DNA of 64,000 nt. Origin: Paracoccaceae bacterium (GTDB taxonomy: Bacteria; Pseudomonadota; Alphaproteobacteria; Rhodobacterales; Rhodobacteraceae). Position numbers and translations under genes: made by a program. Shown piece by piece: positions 18,005 through 26,946 of this stretch. Location of the stretch: positions 1 through 64,000 of the forward strand of contig JAFWNM010000016.1 in assembly GCA_017510335.1 (NCBI GenBank). The letters run 5' to 3'. The notes under the pieces are model-generated. The model was not told the origin of the DNA. It saw nothing but the letters and a program-made list of their open reading frames with translations, and did no database searches. How positions within the stretch are numbered: position 1 is the first letter of the stretch; the number at the start of each line of letters is the position of its first letter.

Positions 18005-18781
18005 TTAGCGGCGTTGCGGGCTGGGTCCGATCTGTATTTGCGTGCCCCAGCCATGGCACGCTGCCAGAACGGGGGCGGGCGGGGTGGTGTTGGTATAAAA
18101 ACTGTCCACTTGCGCCAGCGACCCGATGCGCGCGGGCGCGCGGCGCTGAAACTTCGAGCCGTCGGCAACCAGAAAACTGCGCCGCGCCTGTTTCAGAATG
18201 GTCTGGCTTACGCCCACTTCCTGAATGTCGAAATCCAGCATGTCGCCGTCTTCGTCCAGTGCGGAACAACTGATAACCGCAAGATCGAACTTGAACTGAC
18301 CGATGGCCTGCATTGTCACGGTTCCGACCAGTCCGCCATCTGAACGGCGCAGCAATCCGCCAACGACAATGATCTCGCAATTCGGGTTGTCGACAAGAAT
18401 ATTGGCGACATTCATGTTGTTGGTCAGCACCATGATATCCCTATGCCCCATCAGGGCGCGCGCGACAGCTTCGGTGGTGGTGCCAATATTCAGAAATACC
18501 GAAGACCCGTTCGGAATGTCCTGCACGCAACGCGCGGCAATTGCGGCCTTGGCGCCATCATTCAGGCCGCGACGGTCCTCATAGCCGATATTTGCGATGG
18601 TGGACGGCATTACCGCGCCGCCATGCACACGTTCCAGCCTGCCTTGGTCGGACAATTCGGATAAATCGCGCCGTATGGTTTGAAGTGTGACGTTGAAATG
18701 ATCGGCCAGCCCTTCGACTGTTACGCGGCCATCGCGCCGTGCGATATTCAGTATCTCGGGCAAACGCATATTCTGGGACAC
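18005..18781 (-). CDS. glpR: DeoR-family repressor of glycerol metabolism
   Basis: A 258-residue DeoR protein with an N-terminal helix-turn-helix (ILNIARRDGRVTVEGLADHF, then VTLQTIRRDLSEL and the wing ERVHGGAV), followed by the sugar-phosphate sensor domain with AAIAARCVQDIPNGSSVFLN and GTTTEAVARALM. Divergence from glpD and the whole glycerol importer identifies it as GlpR, presumably released by glycerol-3-phosphate. A GTG at 18781 is chosen because GGAGGGGGCA precedes it directly; upstream ATGs in frame lack a ribosome site. Confidence 0.88.
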   Translation of the reverse strand: MSQNMRLPEILNIARRDGRVTVEGLADHFNVTLQTIRRDLSELSDQGRLERVHGGAVMPSTIANIGYEDRRGLNDGAKAAIAARCVQDIPNGSSVFLNIGTTTEAVARALMGHRDIMVLTNNMNVANILVDNPNCEIIVVGGLLRRSDGGLVGTVTMQAIGQFKFDLAVISCSALDEDGDMLDFDIQEVGVSQTILKQARRSFLVADGSKFQRRAPARIGSLAQVDSFYTNTTPPAPVLAACHGWGTQIQIGPSPQRR

Positions 18782-18865
18782 TGCCCCCTCCTTCCACGCG
18801 GTTTGATTCGGTGCACCCATGGCGCGCATTTTCGTTTTCAGCATATCTGCCGGATCTGCGAACAT

Positions 18866-19014
18866 ACAATACAGAACATAATAAAAACAAAGCGCTTTAA
18901 TTTTTTCGTTTGAAGAAAAGCGAATAATTATAACGCAAAAAAGATAATTTCTTGCGCGTTATGTTTCTTTATGTCTAAGTGTTGGCAGGGTTCGACAACC
19001 GGTTTGGAGGGCGT
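18866..19014. promoter_or_regulatory. glpR/glpD divergent promoter with candidate GlpR operator
   Basis: This is a strikingly AT-rich patch in a GC-rich genome. It contains an inverted repeat ATAACGC (18930-18936) and GCGTTAT (18956-18962), and a TTCG...CGAA pair at about 18905-18924. These are suitable for a dimeric DeoR repressor acting on both divergent genes. Confidence 0.5.
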
Positions 19015-20622
19015 ATGCCGCGCGAACAACTTCCTGATACATCAGGGAATGATGTCCATGATCTGCTGATTGTAGGCGGCGGGATCAACGGTTGCGGTAT
19101 TGCCCGCGATGCTGTCGGGCGTGGGTTGTCTGTTGTGTTGGCCGAGAAAGGCGATCTGGCAGGGGCAACGTCCTCGTCCTCGACCAAGTTGTTTCATGGC
19201 GGGTTGCGCTATCTGGAGTATTTTGAATTCCGATTGGTCCGCGAGGCGCTGATTGAGCGTGAAACGCTGTTACGGGCCATGCCACATATCAGTTGGCCAA
19301 TGCGTTTTGTTCTTCCTTATCATAAGGATATGCGCTTCGAAAGCGATACTCCAACATCAAAATTGCTGTCGTTGTTCATGCCATGGATGAAGGGGCGGCG
19401 GCCTGCATGGCTTATTCGGCTGGGCCTGTTCTTGTATGATCACCTTGGCGGTCGCAAGATATTGCCGGGCACATCCACAGTGTCATTGACAGACACACCT
19501 GAAGGTGCGCCACTGCACCCGCGCTTTGCAAAAGCATATGAATATTCCGATTGCTGGGTCGAGGATTCGCGCCTTGTCGTGTTGAACGCACGCGACGCCG
19601 AAGCGCGCGGGGCCACGATTTTGACGCGCGCGGCAGTTGTGTCTGCGCAGGTGCAGGATGGAATTTGGCACGTTACGGTCAAAACCGAAACAGAAACGAA
19701 AATACTGCGCGCCAAGATATTGGTAAATGCCGCTGGCCCGTGGGTTGGCGACATCATCCATTCCAAGTTGCGCCTGAACAGCGCCGAAAAGGTGCGTCTG
19801 GTGCGCGGCAGTCATATTGTTACGCGCAAGCTGTATGACCATGATAAATGCTATTTCTTTCAGGGGGCAGATGGGCGCATTATTTTCGCAATCCCCTATG
19901 AACAGGATTTTACGCTGATCGGCACCACGGACGCGGAACATGCCGATCCTGCAACTGTGCCCGTGTGTTCCGACGAGGAGCGCGACTACCTGTGCGACTT
20001 TGCCAGCGAGTATTTCAAACGCCCTGTGACCGCAGATGATGTGGTGTGGTCCTATTCTGGGGTGCGTCCGTTATATGATGACGGTGCCAGTTCCGCCACG
20101 GCCGCGACGCGCGACTACACGCTGAAAATCGACCAATCCGCAGGTGCGCCCGTGCTGAATGTGTTTGGCGGAAAAATTACCACCTATCGGCGGCTGGCCG
20201 AGTCTGCGCTGGAAAAGATCGGCACTGTGCTGGCGCTGGACAAGGGCAGATGGACCGCGGGTGTGGCGCTTCCGGGGGGGGATTTTGCGCATGATGGTGT
20301 CGTGGATCTGGTGGAGGGTTTGCACCGCGACTATCCGTTTCTGACTGATTTCTGGTCGCGACGTCTGGTGCGCGCCTATGGAACAGAGGCGCGCGAAATT
20401 CTTGGAACGGCCGCATCAGCGCAGGATCTGGGGCGCGATTTTGGCGCGACCCTGACCGAGGCAGAGGTGAAATGGATGATGGCGCGAGAACATGCGCGCA
20501 CGCCCGAAGACGTGCTTTGGCGGCGCAGCAAGCTTGGCTTGCGTCTGGAACCCCGCCAGGTTGAAGCCCTGGCTGACTGGATGGCAGGGCATGCAGCGTC
20601 CGAGGCGCGCGCCGCAGAATAA
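19015..20622 (+). CDS. glpD: Aerobic glycerol-3-phosphate dehydrogenase
   Basis: Membrane-associated FAD flavoprotein that oxidises glycerol-3-phosphate to dihydroxyacetone phosphate and feeds quinone. The N-terminal dinucleotide motif is DLLIVGGGINGCGIARDA, followed by ATSSSSTKLFHGGLRYLE and AAGPWVGDI; the C-terminal domain contains WSYSGVRPLYDDG. ATG 19015 has GGAGGG upstream and gives 535 residues. It is the first gene of the glycerol operon, with glpS 25 bp later. Confidence 0.96.
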   Translation: MPREQLPDTSGNDVHDLLIVGGGINGCGIARDAVGRGLSVVLAEKGDLAGATSSSSTKLFHGGLRYLEYFEFRLVREALIERETLLRAMPHISWPMRFVLPYHKDMRFESDTPTSKLLSLFMPWMKGRRPAWLIRLGLFLYDHLGGRKILPGTSTVSLTDTPEGAPLHPRFAKAYEYSDCWVEDSRLVVLNARDAEARGATILTRAAVVSAQVQDGIWHVTVKTETETKILRAKILVNAAGPWVGDIIHSKLRLNSAEKVRLVRGSHIVTRKLYDHDKCYFFQGADGRIIFAIPYEQDFTLIGTTDAEHADPATVPVCSDEERDYLCDFASEYFKRPVTADDVVWSYSGVRPLYDDGASSATAATRDYTLKIDQSAGAPVLNVFGGKITTYRRLAESALEKIGTVLALDKGRWTAGVALPGGDFAHDGVVDLVEGLHRDYPFLTDFWSRRLVRAYGTEAREILGTAASAQDLGRDFGATLTEAEVKWMMAREHARTPEDVLWRRSKLGLRLEPRQVEALADWMAGHAASEARAAE

Positions 20623-20647
20623 CAAGAATTCCTGGGGAGGAGAGTAT

Positions 20648-21736
20648 ATGTCACTGGTGTTGACGCAGGTTTCGAAGGTGGTAGAGGGGCAGTCCCATAT
20701 TTACCCCACTGACCTGACGCTGGAACGCGGCACAATGAATGTGCTGCTTGGGCCGACATTGTCGGGCAAGACAACACTTATGCGCCTTATGGCGGGCCTG
20801 GACGTGCCGGCCACCGGCCGTATTTTGTGGGAAGGGCGCGATGTCACAGGCATGCGCGTTCAGGACCGCAAGGTTGCAATGGTTTATCAGCAGTTTATCA
20901 ACTATCCGTCGATGACCGTTTACGACAATATTGCATCGCCGTTGAAACTGATGGGCATGTCCCCCGCCGAGATGGACCGCAAAGTGCGTGCCGTAGCGGA
21001 ATTGATGAAGCTGTCGTCCATGCTGTCGCGCAAGCCGCTGGAATTGTCTGGTGGTCAGCAGCAACGCTGTGCACTGGCGCGTGCGCTGGTCAAGGATGCA
21101 GGTCTTGTGTTGCTGGACGAACCGCTGGCCAATCTTGACTACAAGCTGCGCGAGGAACTGCGCGCCGAAATCCCACGCATATTCGAAGAATCCGGCGCGA
21201 TTTTTGTGTATGCAACAACCGAACCGGAAGAAGCGCTGTTGCTGGGTGGCAATGTCGCCACCATGTGGGAAGGGCGGGTCACACAATTCGGACCAACACC
21301 AAAAGTCTATCGCGCCCCAAAGGATGCGACGACTGCGCGGGTTTTTTCTGACCCGCCCATGAACTTTACCACCATTCAGAAAATCGGCGACAAAATCAGT
21401 TTTGGTGACGGGCAGACAGCGGCCGCGACCGGCAGTCTGGCAGCGATCAAGGACGGAACCTATACTGCGGGCTTCCGCCCGGACCACTTGCATTTGTCCG
21501 CACTGGGCAATGACGGACTGCATTTCAAATGTCGCTTGCGCGTGACCGAGATTACTGGATCGGAAACCTTCGTGCATCTGGATCATGGAAACGATCGCTG
21601 GGTCGGCTTGATGCATGGTGTCCATCATCTGGAATTCGGGGCACCGATCACGGTTTGGCTGGACGCCGCGCATGTCTATGTCTTCAGCGAGCATGGCGAA
21701 CTGGTCGCGCCCGCAGCCTATGCCGCTGCGGCCTGA
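20648..21736 (+). CDS. glpS: Glycerol ABC transporter ATP-binding protein GlpS
   Basis: MalK-type ATPase of the GlpSTPQV glycerol importer, 362 residues. Walker A is GPTLSGKTT, the signature LSGGQQQRCALARAL is intact, and Walker B LVLLDEPLANLDYKL follows. The switch His is not in the usual THD form (ATTEPEEAL). A C-terminal TOBE-like domain runs from about residue 280. It has a strong ribosome site (GGGGAGGAG). GlpS supplies the full signature motif while its partner GlpT lacks it. Confidence 0.93.
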   Translation: MSLVLTQVSKVVEGQSHIYPTDLTLERGTMNVLLGPTLSGKTTLMRLMAGLDVPATGRILWEGRDVTGMRVQDRKVAMVYQQFINYPSMTVYDNIASPLKLMGMSPAEMDRKVRAVAELMKLSSMLSRKPLELSGGQQQRCALARALVKDAGLVLLDEPLANLDYKLREELRAEIPRIFEESGAIFVYATTEPEEALLLGGNVATMWEGRVTQFGPTPKVYRAPKDATTARVFSDPPMNFTTIQKIGDKISFGDGQTAAATGSLAAIKDGTYTAGFRPDHLHLSALGNDGLHFKCRLRVTEITGSETFVHLDHGNDRWVGLMHGVHHLEFGAPITVWLDAAHVYVFSEHGELVAPAAYAAAA

Positions 21737-21750
21737 GGGGAGGAGGGGAC

Positions 21751-22857
21751 ATGGCACAAATAACACTTGATAATCTGGCGCATTCCTACTTGCCCAATCC
21801 GCAAAGCGAAGATGATTTCGCGCTGAAACAGCTGGATCACGTTTGGAAAGACGGCGAAGCCTATGCGCTTCTGGGGGCTTCCGGTTGTGGGAAATCGACG
21901 CTTCTGAACATTATTTCCGGCCTTCTGGTGCCGTCGCGCGGGCGCATCCTGTTCGGGGACCGCGACGTGACGCATCAGGATACAGTGGCGCGCAACATTG
22001 CACAGGTGTTCCAGTTTCCAGTGGTGTATGACACCATGACAGTGGGGGACAACCTGGCCTTTCCACTGCGCAATCGCGGTATGGACCCTGCGTATATTGC
22101 TGCGCGTGTGCAGCAGATCGCGGGCATGATCGGCATGCAGGATCTGCTCAAGCGCAAGGCGCGCGGACTGACAGCAGATGCGAAACAGAAGATCAGCCTT
22201 GGCCGGGGTATGGTGCGCGAGGATGTGAACGCGATTTTATTTGATGAACCGCTGACTGTCATTGACCCGCATATGAAATGGGAACTGCGCACCCAGCTGA
22301 AGGCGCTTCACAATGAATTCGGTCACACCATGATCTATGTGACCCATGACCAGACCGAAGCGCTGACATTTGCCGATAAGGTCGTGGTCATGCATGACGG
22401 GCGGGTGGTGCAGCTTGGCACCCCCGAGGAGCTGTTCGACACGCCCGAACACACGTTTGTGGGGTATTTCATCGGCTCGCCGGGTATGAACCTGATTGAC
22501 GCCGAAGTGTCGGGTGATGTCGCATATTGTGGTGGGCATGCTGTGGCCCTTGGCGGCAGCTACACCGCGCCGGGTGGCAAGGTCCAGATTGGCATTCGCC
22601 CCGAATTTGTTACGCTTTCCAGCGGTTCGCAAGGGCTGCCCGTCACCATCCGCCGGATCGAGGATGTGGGCCGCCACCAGATTTTGCGCGCAGAGTTCGA
22701 AGGCCAGCCGGTCAACGCCATTTTGCCCGAAGGCATGCCCGTTCCCGCTGATGCCAACCGCCTGATATTCGCGCCGGACCGCATCAGTGTCTATGCCGAT
22801 GACTGGCGCGTGCTGCCGGTGCATTCCAAAGCCACCCCGCAAAGAGAGGCCGTCTGA
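21751..22857 (+). CDS. glpT: Glycerol ABC transporter ATP-binding protein GlpT
   Basis: Second ATPase of the glycerol importer, 368 residues, forming a heterodimer with GlpS. Walker A GASGCGKSTLL, Walker B ILFDEPLTVIDPHM and switch VTHDQTEAL are intact. The ABC signature LSGGQ is replaced by LTADAKQKISLGR, so the dimer should have one canonical ATP site and one degenerate site. This symbol follows the Glp ABC operon and is not the E. coli GlpT antiporter. The stop overlaps the glpP start by one base. Confidence 0.92.
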   Translation: MAQITLDNLAHSYLPNPQSEDDFALKQLDHVWKDGEAYALLGASGCGKSTLLNIISGLLVPSRGRILFGDRDVTHQDTVARNIAQVFQFPVVYDTMTVGDNLAFPLRNRGMDPAYIAARVQQIAGMIGMQDLLKRKARGLTADAKQKISLGRGMVREDVNAILFDEPLTVIDPHMKWELRTQLKALHNEFGHTMIYVTHDQTEALTFADKVVVMHDGRVVQLGTPEELFDTPEHTFVGYFIGSPGMNLIDAEVSGDVAYCGGHAVALGGSYTAPGGKVQIGIRPEFVTLSSGSQGLPVTIRRIEDVGRHQILRAEFEGQPVNAILPEGMPVPADANRLIFAPDRISVYADDWRVLPVHSKATPQREAV

Positions 22858-23729
22858 TGGACAAGGTTCAGAACAACAAGGCATGGTTTCTGGTGTTGCC
22901 GGTGCTGGTGCTTGTGGCCTTTTCGGCCGTCATTCCGTTGATGACAGTTGTTAACTATTCTGTTCAGGACACGTTCGGAAATAACGTGTTTTTCTGGGAA
23001 GGGCTGGGGTGGTTCCGCGACGTGCTGACGTCGGACCGCGTGCATGCGGCGCTTGGGCGCCAACTGGCGTTCTCGGGCATCATTCTGGCGATTCAAATTC
23101 CGCTGGGTATTGCGATTGCGCTTTGCATGCCGAAACGGGGGTTCTGGGCCTCGGTTTGTCTGGTGTTGATGGCGCTGCCGCTGCTTATTCCATGGAACGT
23201 GGTCGGCACAATCTGGCAAATTCTGGGGCGTACCGATATCGGGTTGTTTGGCTACCTTTTGGACAAGATCGGGGTAAGCTGGAATTATGCGCGCAACCCT
23301 GTCCATGCTTGGGTGACAGTTGTTATCATGGATGTCTGGCACTGGACGTCGCTTGTTGCGCTGCTGGCCTATGCTGGGCTGCAATCCATCCCGCAGGCTT
23401 ATTATCAGGCTGCCAAGATCGATCAGGCCAGCCGCTGGAAGGTGTTTCGTTATATTGAATTGCCCAAGATGCAAGGCGTGTTGCTGATTGCCATTTTGCT
23501 GCGCTTCATGGACAGTTTCATGATTTATACCGAACCCTTTGTCGTCACTGGCGGTGGCCCCGGTTCCGCGACAAGTTTCCTGTCGATCGACCTTGTGAAA
23601 ATGGCGTTGGGGCAGTTCGATCTTGGTCCGGCTGCGGCGTTCTCGATCATGTATTTCCTGGTCATCCTGTTGGTGTCTTGGGTGTTCTACACCGTGATGA
23701 CCAATCTGGACAAAGCGGAGGGCCGGTAA
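22857..23729 (+). CDS. glpP: Glycerol ABC transporter permease GlpP
   Basis: MalF-type permease of 290 residues with six membrane segments. The coupling loop is QAYYQAAKIDQASRWKVFRY (the EAA motif region), which docks on the ATPase dimer. It forms the channel with GlpQ. The ATG shares a base with the glpT stop, and glpQ begins one base after its own stop, so the importer core is tightly coupled. Confidence 0.93.
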   Translation: MDKVQNNKAWFLVLPVLVLVAFSAVIPLMTVVNYSVQDTFGNNVFFWEGLGWFRDVLTSDRVHAALGRQLAFSGIILAIQIPLGIAIALCMPKRGFWASVCLVLMALPLLIPWNVVGTIWQILGRTDIGLFGYLLDKIGVSWNYARNPVHAWVTVVIMDVWHWTSLVALLAYAGLQSIPQAYYQAAKIDQASRWKVFRYIELPKMQGVLLIAILLRFMDSFMIYTEPFVVTGGGPGSATSFLSIDLVKMALGQFDLGPAAAFSIMYFLVILLVSWVFYTVMTNLDKAEGR

Positions 23730-23730
23730 A

Positions 23731-24585
23731 ATGGCTGTAACAACCGACACTTACACCCCTGCTGCGCGCAAGCTTGCGCTTCCACAGATCAAGACCCGGC
23801 ATGTCGTGATGGTGCTGTATCTGCTGTTCATGTTGGTGCCCATCTATTGGCTGGTCAAGATGAGCCTGCAGACCAACCGCGAAATCCTGGGCGGGTTCAC
23901 ACTATGGCCGCAAAACCCAACACTGGACAATTACCGCGTCATTTTGACCGATTCATCCTGGTATATGGGCTATGTGAATTCGATCACTTATGTGGTGATG
24001 AACACAATCCTGTCGCTGGCGGTCGCGCTGCCTGCTGCCTATGCCTTCTCGCGCTACAGGTTTCTGGGCGACAAGCATCTGTTTTTCTGGCTGTTGACCA
24101 ACCGTATGGCCCCGCCTGCTGTTTTCGCGCTGCCCTTTTTCCAGCTGTATTCCAGCGTCGGGCTGTTTGACACGCATATCGCTGTGGCGCTTGCGCATAC
24201 GCTGTTCAACGTGCCGCTGGCTGTCTGGATTCTGGAAGGGTTCATGCGCGGGGTGCCCAAGGAAATTGACGAAACCGCCTATATTGACGGTTATTCCTTC
24301 CCGCGCTTCTTTATCAAGATATTCATGCCGCTGATCGCATCGGGCATCGGGGTGGCGGCGTTCTTCTGCTTCATGTTCTCTTGGGTGGAACTGCTGCTGT
24401 CGCGCACGTTGACGGCAGTGAACGCGCAACCCATTGCGTCGATCATGACGCGCACGGTTTCGGCATCGGGCCTTGATTGGGGGGTGTTGTGTGCGGCTGG
24501 GGTGCTGACCATCATCCCTGGCGCGCTGGTGATCTATTTTGTCCGCAACTACATCGCCAAGGGCTTTGCCCTGGGCCGCGTCTAA
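23731..24585 (+). CDS. glpQ: Glycerol ABC transporter permease GlpQ
   Basis: MalG-type permease of 284 residues, second half of the glycerol channel. It has six membrane segments, the first RHVVMVLYLLFMLVPIYWLV, and the coupling loop PKEIDETAYIDGYSFPRFF before KIFMPLIASG. The name follows the ABC operon; it is not the glycerophosphodiester phosphodiesterase GlpQ. Confidence 0.93.
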   Translation: MAVTTDTYTPAARKLALPQIKTRHVVMVLYLLFMLVPIYWLVKMSLQTNREILGGFTLWPQNPTLDNYRVILTDSSWYMGYVNSITYVVMNTILSLAVALPAAYAFSRYRFLGDKHLFFWLLTNRMAPPAVFALPFFQLYSSVGLFDTHIAVALAHTLFNVPLAVWILEGFMRGVPKEIDETAYIDGYSFPRFFIKIFMPLIASGIGVAAFFCFMFSWVELLLSRTLTAVNAQPIASIMTRTVSASGLDWGVLCAAGVLTIIPGALVIYFVRNYIAKGFALGRV

Positions 24586-24598
24586 GGGGGGCGTTGCA

Positions 24599-24877
24599 AT
24601 GAACCTGAACTGGATGGCATGGACGCAGCCCACGGCAATCTTCTTCATCGTGATCGCCTGCCTGCTGCTGATCTTCACTTTTCTGGGCATCAAATACCCT
24701 GAAACCCCACGACGTGGCGTCTTGATGATAGAAACAACGCGCGGGGACAGGCTGTTTATCACACTTCTGGGGTCGGCCTTCATCAACGCGGGCTGGCTGG
24801 CAATCAGTGGTCTGCCGCAATGGTGGGCTTTGGGAATTTGCGCGCTGTATGCCATGGCGGTATTTCGCTGGGTATAA
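24599..24877 (+). CDS. Small DUF2160 membrane protein of the glycerol operon
   Basis: A 92-residue protein with two or three hydrophobic segments (IFFIVIACLLLIFTFLG; FITLLGSAFINAGWLAI; WWALGICALYAMAVF) and the charged loop KYPETPRRGVLMIETTRGDR. It fits DUF2160, a family found between glpQ and the binding-protein gene in proteobacterial glycerol ABC operons. It may assist assembly of the importer, but its role is not known. GGGGGG lies before the ATG, 13 bp after glpQ. Confidence 0.82.
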   Translation: MNLNWMAWTQPTAIFFIVIACLLLIFTFLGIKYPETPRRGVLMIETTRGDRLFITLLGSAFINAGWLAISGLPQWWALGICALYAMAVFRWV

Positions 24878-24892
24878 AGCGCGCAAACAAGC

Positions 24893-24939
24893 GCATGTCC
24901 GAACCGAGGGAGTGAGGCCCGTTGAAGGCCCGGACATGC
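24893..24939 (+). promoter_or_regulatory. Intercistronic inverted repeat before glpV
   Basis: GCATGTCCG (24893-24901) and CGGACATGC (24931-24939) can pair around a 29-nt GC-rich loop. Such structures often mark processing or decay boundaries that let a binding protein be made in excess. Confidence 0.5.
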
Positions 24940-24978
24940 AAAGACTGAAATGAGGTTCAATCCAAGGGAGGATATAAC

Positions 24979-26691
24979 ATGAACCGACTACTGAAAACAT
25001 CAACTGCGCTGGCAATGGCGCTTACCGTGATGGGAAGTCCGGCATTTGCCGATATGGACGCCGCCATCGCGTTTCTTGACGAACATATTGGCGATATGTC
25101 GGCCCTGACCCGAGAGGAGCAGGAAAGCGAGCTGCAATGGTTCATCGAGGCCGCAGAGCCCTTCCGCGGGATGACGATCAATGTCGTGTCCGAAACCCTG
25201 ACCACCCATGAATGGGAAGCCAATGTGCTGGCGCCCGCCTTCAGCGCGATGACGGGCATCAACCTGACCCATACGCTGATTGGTGAAGGCGATGTTGTGG
25301 AACGTCTGCAAACGCAGTTGCAAACCGGCGAAAACGTCTTTGACATGTATATCAATGACGCGGACCTGATCGGCACGCATTGGCGTTACCAGCAAACCCG
25401 CAACCTGACTGACTGGATGGAAGGCGACGGCGCGTCTGTCACCAACCCCGGCCTTGATCTGGATGATTTCATCGGCACAAGCATGGCCACCGGACCGGAT
25501 GGCAAGCTGTATCAACTGCCGGTTCAGCAATTCGCCAACCTGTATTGGTTCCGGTATGACTGGTTCTCGGACCCTGAAATTCAGGCTGAATTTGAAGCCG
25601 AATATGGCTACCCGCTGGGCGTTCCGGTCAACTGGTCTGCGTATGAGGACATCGCCGCCTTCTTCACTGGCCGCGAAATTGACGGACAAACAGTCTATGG
25701 CCACATGGATTACGGGCGTCGTGACCCGTCCCTTGGCTGGCGCTTCACTGATGCGTGGCTGTCCATGGCCGGTGCGTCCGACCTTGGGTTGCCCAATGGT
25801 GTGCCGGTCGATGAATGGGGCCTGCGTGTGAATGACAACTTCCAGCCTGTCGGGTCTTGCGTCGCGCGTGGCGGGGCAACAAACAGCCCGGCTGCCGTCT
25901 ATTCGATTGAGAAATATGTGGACTGGCTGCAGAATTACGCACCCTCTTCAGCAAACGGCATGAACTTCTCTGAATCCGGTCCGGTTCCGGCGCAGGGCAA
26001 TATCGCGCAGCAGATCTTCTGGTATACTGCGTTCACCGCCGACATGGTGGCAGAAGGTCTGCCAGTCATGAATGACGATGGCACCCCGAAATGGCGCATG
26101 GCCCCCAGCCCGCATGGTGCCTATTGGCAAGAAGGCATGAAGGTTGGCTATCAGGACGTGGGCTCGGCAACCTTGCTGGAATCCACCCCTGTAGACCGTG
26201 CGCAGGCTGCCTGGCTCTATGCACAGTTCATTGCGTCGAAAACCGTGGATGTGGCGAAGTCGCATTATGGTCTGACCTTCGTGCGCGAATCCACGATTCA
26301 GCATGACAGTTTCACCGAACGTGCGCCGCGTCTGGGTGGTCTGGTGGAATTCTACCGTTCGCCCGAACGCGACCTGTGGACGGATACCGGGTTCAACGTG
26401 CCCGACTATCCGCGTCTGGCACAACTGTGGTGGCAGAATATCGGGGATGCATCCTCAGGGGCGCGCACGGCTCAAGAAGCCATGAACGCACTTTGTGACC
26501 AGCAAGAAGCTGTCATGGCGCGTCTGGAACGTGCAGGCGTCCAAGGTGAATTCGGGCCAGCCCTGAACGAGCCGCGCGACGAAGCCTATTGGCTGGAACA
26601 GCCCGGTGCCCCCTGGCCAAAACTGGACGATGAAAAAGGCACCCCGATGACTGTCGCATATGACGAACTGATCCGTCGCTGGACAGAATGA
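24979..26691 (+). CDS. glpV: Glycerol ABC transporter substrate-binding protein GlpV
   Basis: Periplasmic solute-binding protein, 570 residues, larger than most of its class as is usual for glycerol binders. The N-terminus MNRLLKTSTALAMALTVMGSPAFA is a Sec signal with AFA cleavage before DMDAAIAFLD. The mature protein is rich in aromatic residues, as expected for a polyol site. AAGGGAGGA precedes the start. It is flanked by two intercistronic hairpins that may raise its expression relative to the permeases. Confidence 0.94.
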   Translation: MNRLLKTSTALAMALTVMGSPAFADMDAAIAFLDEHIGDMSALTREEQESELQWFIEAAEPFRGMTINVVSETLTTHEWEANVLAPAFSAMTGINLTHTLIGEGDVVERLQTQLQTGENVFDMYINDADLIGTHWRYQQTRNLTDWMEGDGASVTNPGLDLDDFIGTSMATGPDGKLYQLPVQQFANLYWFRYDWFSDPEIQAEFEAEYGYPLGVPVNWSAYEDIAAFFTGREIDGQTVYGHMDYGRRDPSLGWRFTDAWLSMAGASDLGLPNGVPVDEWGLRVNDNFQPVGSCVARGGATNSPAAVYSIEKYVDWLQNYAPSSANGMNFSESGPVPAQGNIAQQIFWYTAFTADMVAEGLPVMNDDGTPKWRMAPSPHGAYWQEGMKVGYQDVGSATLLESTPVDRAQAAWLYAQFIASKTVDVAKSHYGLTFVRESTIQHDSFTERAPRLGGLVEFYRSPERDLWTDTGFNVPDYPRLAQLWWQNIGDASSGARTAQEAMNALCDQQEAVMARLERAGVQGEFGPALNEPRDEAYWLEQPGAPWPKLDDEKGTPMTVAYDELIRRWTE

Positions 26692-26700
26692 CAAACAGCA

Positions 26701-26768
26701 TCAGGGCTGCGTGTTTTCGGCCCTGAGCCATGACCACAGGACGAAGCAGTGGCGACACTGCTTCGTCC
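26701..26768 (+). promoter_or_regulatory. Two hairpins between glpV and glpK
   Basis: A first stem TCAGGGC/GCCCTGA (26701-26707, 26720-26726) is followed by a perfect 13-bp stem GGACGAAGCAGTG/CACTGCTTCGTCC (26739-26751, 26756-26768) with a GCGA tetraloop. No T run follows, so it looks like an mRNA-stabilising or attenuating element, not a full terminator. Confidence 0.65.
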
Positions 26769-26844
26769 AATTCCTTGCGCCGGGCAAGTGTCGCGCGGTT
26801 CGCCAAGGCGCGTTGCACCTGAACGGGAACAGGTTTTCTGCCTC

Positions 26845-26856
26845 TCGAATATACGA
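26845..26856. promoter_or_regulatory. Possible second GlpR operator before glpK
   Basis: TCGAATATACGA is a near-palindrome in a short AT-rich patch 90 bp upstream of glpK, where a secondary promoter would be useful. The assignment to GlpR is a guess. Confidence 0.25.
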
Positions 26857-26946
26857 AATGATTTGTTTACGATGGGGTGCGACAGGTGCGGGCACTTTCT
26901 GTGTTGCAGGGCCATCTTCTATCTGACCGCCGAAAGGACAACAGGC

